From positions 2,232,001 through 2,296,000 of the forward strand of contig JAWQEG010000283.1 in the NCBI GenBank assembly GCA_033782935.1: DNA of 64,000 nt, given 5' to 3'. Below the pieces are notes generated by a model, which was given only the letters and a program-made list of their open reading frames with translations, was not told the origin of the DNA and did not search any database. The translations under genes were made by a program, and so were the position numbers. Of the stretch, positions 61,201 through 64,000 are shown one piece after another (the stretch's first letter is position 1; each line of letters opens with the position of its first letter). Source of the DNA: Petrolisthes cinctipes (lineage: Eukaryota; Arthropoda; Malacostraca; Decapoda; Porcellanidae).

Positions 61201-64000
61201 ACCCGTTTATATCTCAAATTCAGGCTCAAAACACCCGAAAATTCAATATTTTGGGGTCCCAGAAGCAATCTGTACATGCCTACTCAGTGCTAGAATATTT
61301 TCAAAATATAGGCTAAAAACATGCTAAAAATCGATCTTTTAGGTGCCAAAAAGTCGATATCTCAAATTCAGTCCCAAAACACCCGAAAATTCGATATTTA
61401 GGGGTCCCAGAAGCGATCTGTACATGCCTACTCAGTGTTAGAGTATTTTCAAAATACATGCTCAAAACATACTGAAAATCGATCTTTTAGATGCACAAAA
61501 GTCGATATGTGCATGCATCTTCAGTACCCGTTTATATCTCAAATTCAGGCTCAAAACACCCGAAAATTCAATATTTTGGGGTCCCAGAAGCGATCTGTAC
61601 ATGCCTACTCCGTGTTAGAGTATTTTCAAAATTCAGGCCCAAAACATGCTGAAAATCGATATTTTTGGTGCTCAAAGTCAATATGTGCATGTATCTTCTG
61701 TACCCGTTTATATCTCAAATTCAGGCTCAAAACACCCGAAAATTCAATATTTTGGGGTCCCAGAAGCAATCTGTACATGCCTACACAGTGCTAGAATATT
61801 TTCAAAATATAGGCTAAAAACATGCTGAAAATCGACATTTTAGGTGCCAAAAAATCGATATCTCAAATTCAGTCCCAAAACACCCGAAAATTCGATATTT
61901 AGAGGTCCCAGAATGTATCTGTACATGCCTACTCCGTGTTAGAGTATTTTCAAAATACAGGCCAAAAACATACTGAAAATCGATCTTTTAGGTGCTCAAA
62001 AGTCGATATGTGCATGCATCTTCTGTACCCGTTTATATCTCAAATTCTGGCCCTAAACACCCGAAAATTCGATATTTTGGGGTCCCAGAAGCGATCTGTA
62101 CATGCCTACTCCGTGTTAGAGTATTTTCAAAATTCAGGCCCAAAACATGCTAAAAATCGATATTTTTGGTGCCCAAAGTCAATATGTGCATGTATCTTCT
62201 GTACCCGTTTATATCTCAAATTCAGGCTCAAAACACCCGAAAATTCAATATTTTGGGGTCCCAGAAGCAATCTGTACATGCCTACACAGTGCTAGAATAT
62301 TTTCAAAATATAGGCTAAAAACATGCTAAAAATCGACATTTTAGGTGCCAAAAAATCGATATCTCAAATTCAGTCCCAAAACACCCGAAAATTCGATATT
62401 TAGAGGTCCCAGAAGGTATCTGTACATGCCTACTCCGTGTTAGAGTATTTTCAAAATACAGGCCAAAAACATACTGAAAATCGATCTTTTAGGTGCCCAA
62501 AAGTCGATATGTGCATGCATCTTCTGTACCCGTTTATATCTCAAATTCTGGCCCTAAACACCCGAAAATTCGATATTTTGGGGTCCCAGAAGCGATCTGT
62601 ACATGCCTACTCAGTGTTAGAGTATTTTCAAAATTCAAGCCCAAAACATGCTGAAAATCGATATTTTTGGTGCCCAAAGTCAATATGTGCATGTATCTTC
62701 TGTACCCGTTTATATCTCAAATTCAGGCTCAAAACACCCGAAAATTCAATATTTTGGGGTCCCAGAAGCAATCTGTACAGTGCTAGAATATTTTCAAAAT
62801 ATAGGCTAAAAACATGCTAAAAATCGATCTTTTAGGTGCCAAAAAGTCGATATCTCAAATTCAGTCCCAAAACACCCGAAAATTCGATATTTAGGGGTCC
62901 CAGAAGCGATCTGTACATGCCTACTCCGTGTTAGAGTATTTTCAAAATACATGCTCAAAACATACTGAAAATCATTCTTTTAGGTGCATAAAAATCGATA
63001 TGTGCATGCATCTTCAGTACCCGTTTATATCTCAAATTCAGGCTCAAAACACCCGAAAATTCGATATTTTGGAGTCCCAGAAGCGATCTGTACATGCCTA
63101 CTCCGTGTTAGAGTATTTTCAAAATTCAGGCCCAAAACATGCTGAAAATCGATATTTTTGGTGCCCAAATTCAATATGTGCATGTATCTTCTGTACCCGT
63201 TTATATCTCAAATTCAGGCTCAAAACACCCGAAAATTCAATATTTTGGGGTCCCAGAAGCAATCTGTACATGCCTACTCAGTGCTAGAATATTTTCAAAA
63301 TATAGGCTAAAAACATGCTAAAAATCGATCTTTTAGGTGCCAAAAAGTCGATATCTCAAATTCAGTCCCAAAACACCCGAAAATTCGATATTTAGGGGTC
63401 CCAGAAGCGATCTGTACATGCCTACTCCGTGTTAGAGTATTTTCAAAATACATGCTCAAAACATACTGAAAATCGATCTTTTAGGTGCACAAAAGTCGAT
63501 ATGTGCATGCATCTTCAGTACCCGTTTATATCTCAAATTCAGGCTCAAAACACCCGAAAATTCAATATTTTGGGGTCCCAGAAGCAATCTGTACATGCTT
63601 ACACAGTGCTAGAATATTTTCAAAATATAGGCTAAAAACATGCTAAAAATCGACATTTTAGGTGCCAAAAAATCGATATCTCAAATTCAGTCCCAAAACA
63701 CCCGAAAATTCGATATTTAGAGGTCCCAGAAGGTATCTGTACATGCCTACTCCGTGTTAGAGTATTTTCAAAATACAGGCCAAAAACATACTGAAAATCG
63801 ATCTTTTAGGTGCCCAAAAGTCGATATGTGCATGCATCTTCTGTACCCGTTTATATCTCAAATTCAGGCCCTAAACACCCGAAAATTCGATATTTTGGGG
63901 TCCCAGAAGCGATCTGTACATGCCTACTCCGTGTTAGAGTATTTTCAAAATTCAGGCCCAAAACATGCTGAAAATCGATATTTTTGGTGCCCAAAGTCAA
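55300..64000 (+). repeat. Right segment, mosaic copy of the 11-24 kb segment
   Basis: Several offsets are shared with the left segment: 55.78-56.67 kb with 20.86-21.75 kb (34,918 bp), 57.27-58.6 kb with 11.75-13.1 kb (45,525 bp), 59.1-60.5 kb with 17.9-19.3 kb (41,222 bp) and 62.9-63.6 kb with 19.5-20.2 kb (43,392 bp). Diagnostic variants include AATCTCTACATGCC and GCTAGATTATTTTC (both at 11.9-12.1, 24.65-24.85 and 57.4-57.6 kb), GTCCGAGAAGCG (12.4, 25.1 and 57.9 kb), ATTCATTATTTTG (18.67 and 59.89 kb) and AAAATCATTCTTTTAGG (19.58 and 62.97 kb). Confidence 0.8.

Larger units (their letters stand above)
6201..64000 (+). repeat. Satellite DNA array with 501-bp A-B-C higher-order repeat
   Basis: Continuous head-to-tail tandem array of at least 57.8 kb, all in one orientation and cut by the right window edge. 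Landmarks such as CTGTACATGCC recur at intervals of 148, 177 and 176 bp (for example 6,290, 6,438, 6,615), which defines three subunit types, C, A and B. Their sum, 501 bp, is the dominant higher period (for example A starts at 9,577, 10,078, 10,579 and 11,080). A 491-bp version arises from a 10-bp deletion, and 324-325-bp dimers occur where one subunit is missing. Roughly 340-350 subunits are present. I see no inserted transposon, gene or inversion. The short open frames inside it mostly begin at GTG and repeat with the satellite period, so I treat them as non-coding. I do not recognise the family. Its size and hierarchy resemble centromeric or pericentromeric satellites, which is inference. 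Confidence 0.97.

Noticed and set aside
6455..63635. Dozens of 60-165 codon open frames in the satellite as genes
   Set aside because: They recur with the satellite period, overlap in two frames, mostly start at GTG rather than ATG, end at satellite-fixed stops, and show no domain or codon signature.
6201..64000. CRISPR array
   Set aside because: There are no unique spacers: the whole unit repeats, unit lengths are 148-177 bp, and the context is eukaryotic.

Overview
This window looks like nuclear DNA of a eukaryote. It has no recognisable gene, no tRNA or rRNA, and no bacterial-style operon structure. The first 6.2 kb is AT-rich non-coding sequence dense in micro- and minisatellites: GA, CA, CT, CAA and AGG runs, a 50-bp minisatellite and a G-rich 56/73-bp minisatellite. 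That density of simple repeats would fit an arthropod, possibly a decapod crustacean, but this is a weak guess and nothing here fixes the species.

From about 6,201 to the end of the window (57.8 kb, still running at 64,000) the sequence is one uninterrupted head-to-tail satellite array in a single orientation. The basic unit is a subunit of about 148-177 bp in three recognisable types: A (177 bp), B (176 bp) and C (148 bp; C lacks 29 bp present in A and B). They are arranged A-B-C as a 501-bp trimer. A and C each come in two main forms that tend to alternate, so the real higher-order repeat in much of 9-14 kb is a hexamer of about 1,002 bp. Shorter dimers (324-325 bp) and a variant with a 10-bp deletion (491-bp trimer) are interspersed.

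Above this sits a third level: multi-kilobase blocks of higher-order repeats are themselves duplicated, in tandem (offsets of about 1,001, 2,160, 2,818, 2,959, 3,319 and 4,144-4,320 bp) or at a distance (offsets of 10.3, 12.7, 34.9, 41.2, 43.4 and 45.5 kb). The blocks at 11-28 kb and 55-64 kb share private variants. The 29-55 kb core carries a different set, as if a younger amplification expanded inside an older array.

The many short open frames in the array are by-products of a stop-poor repeat and most begin at GTG; I do not annotate them as genes. The most interesting signals are (1) a 14-bp alternating purine-pyrimidine tract in each A and B subunit at which several independent deletions and the array edge coincide, (2) a 15-bp inverted repeat whose two arms change together between subunit types, (3) A/B chimeric subunits that explain the dimers, and (4) the nested block duplications. 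A centromeric or pericentromeric role is plausible from the architecture but is inference only.
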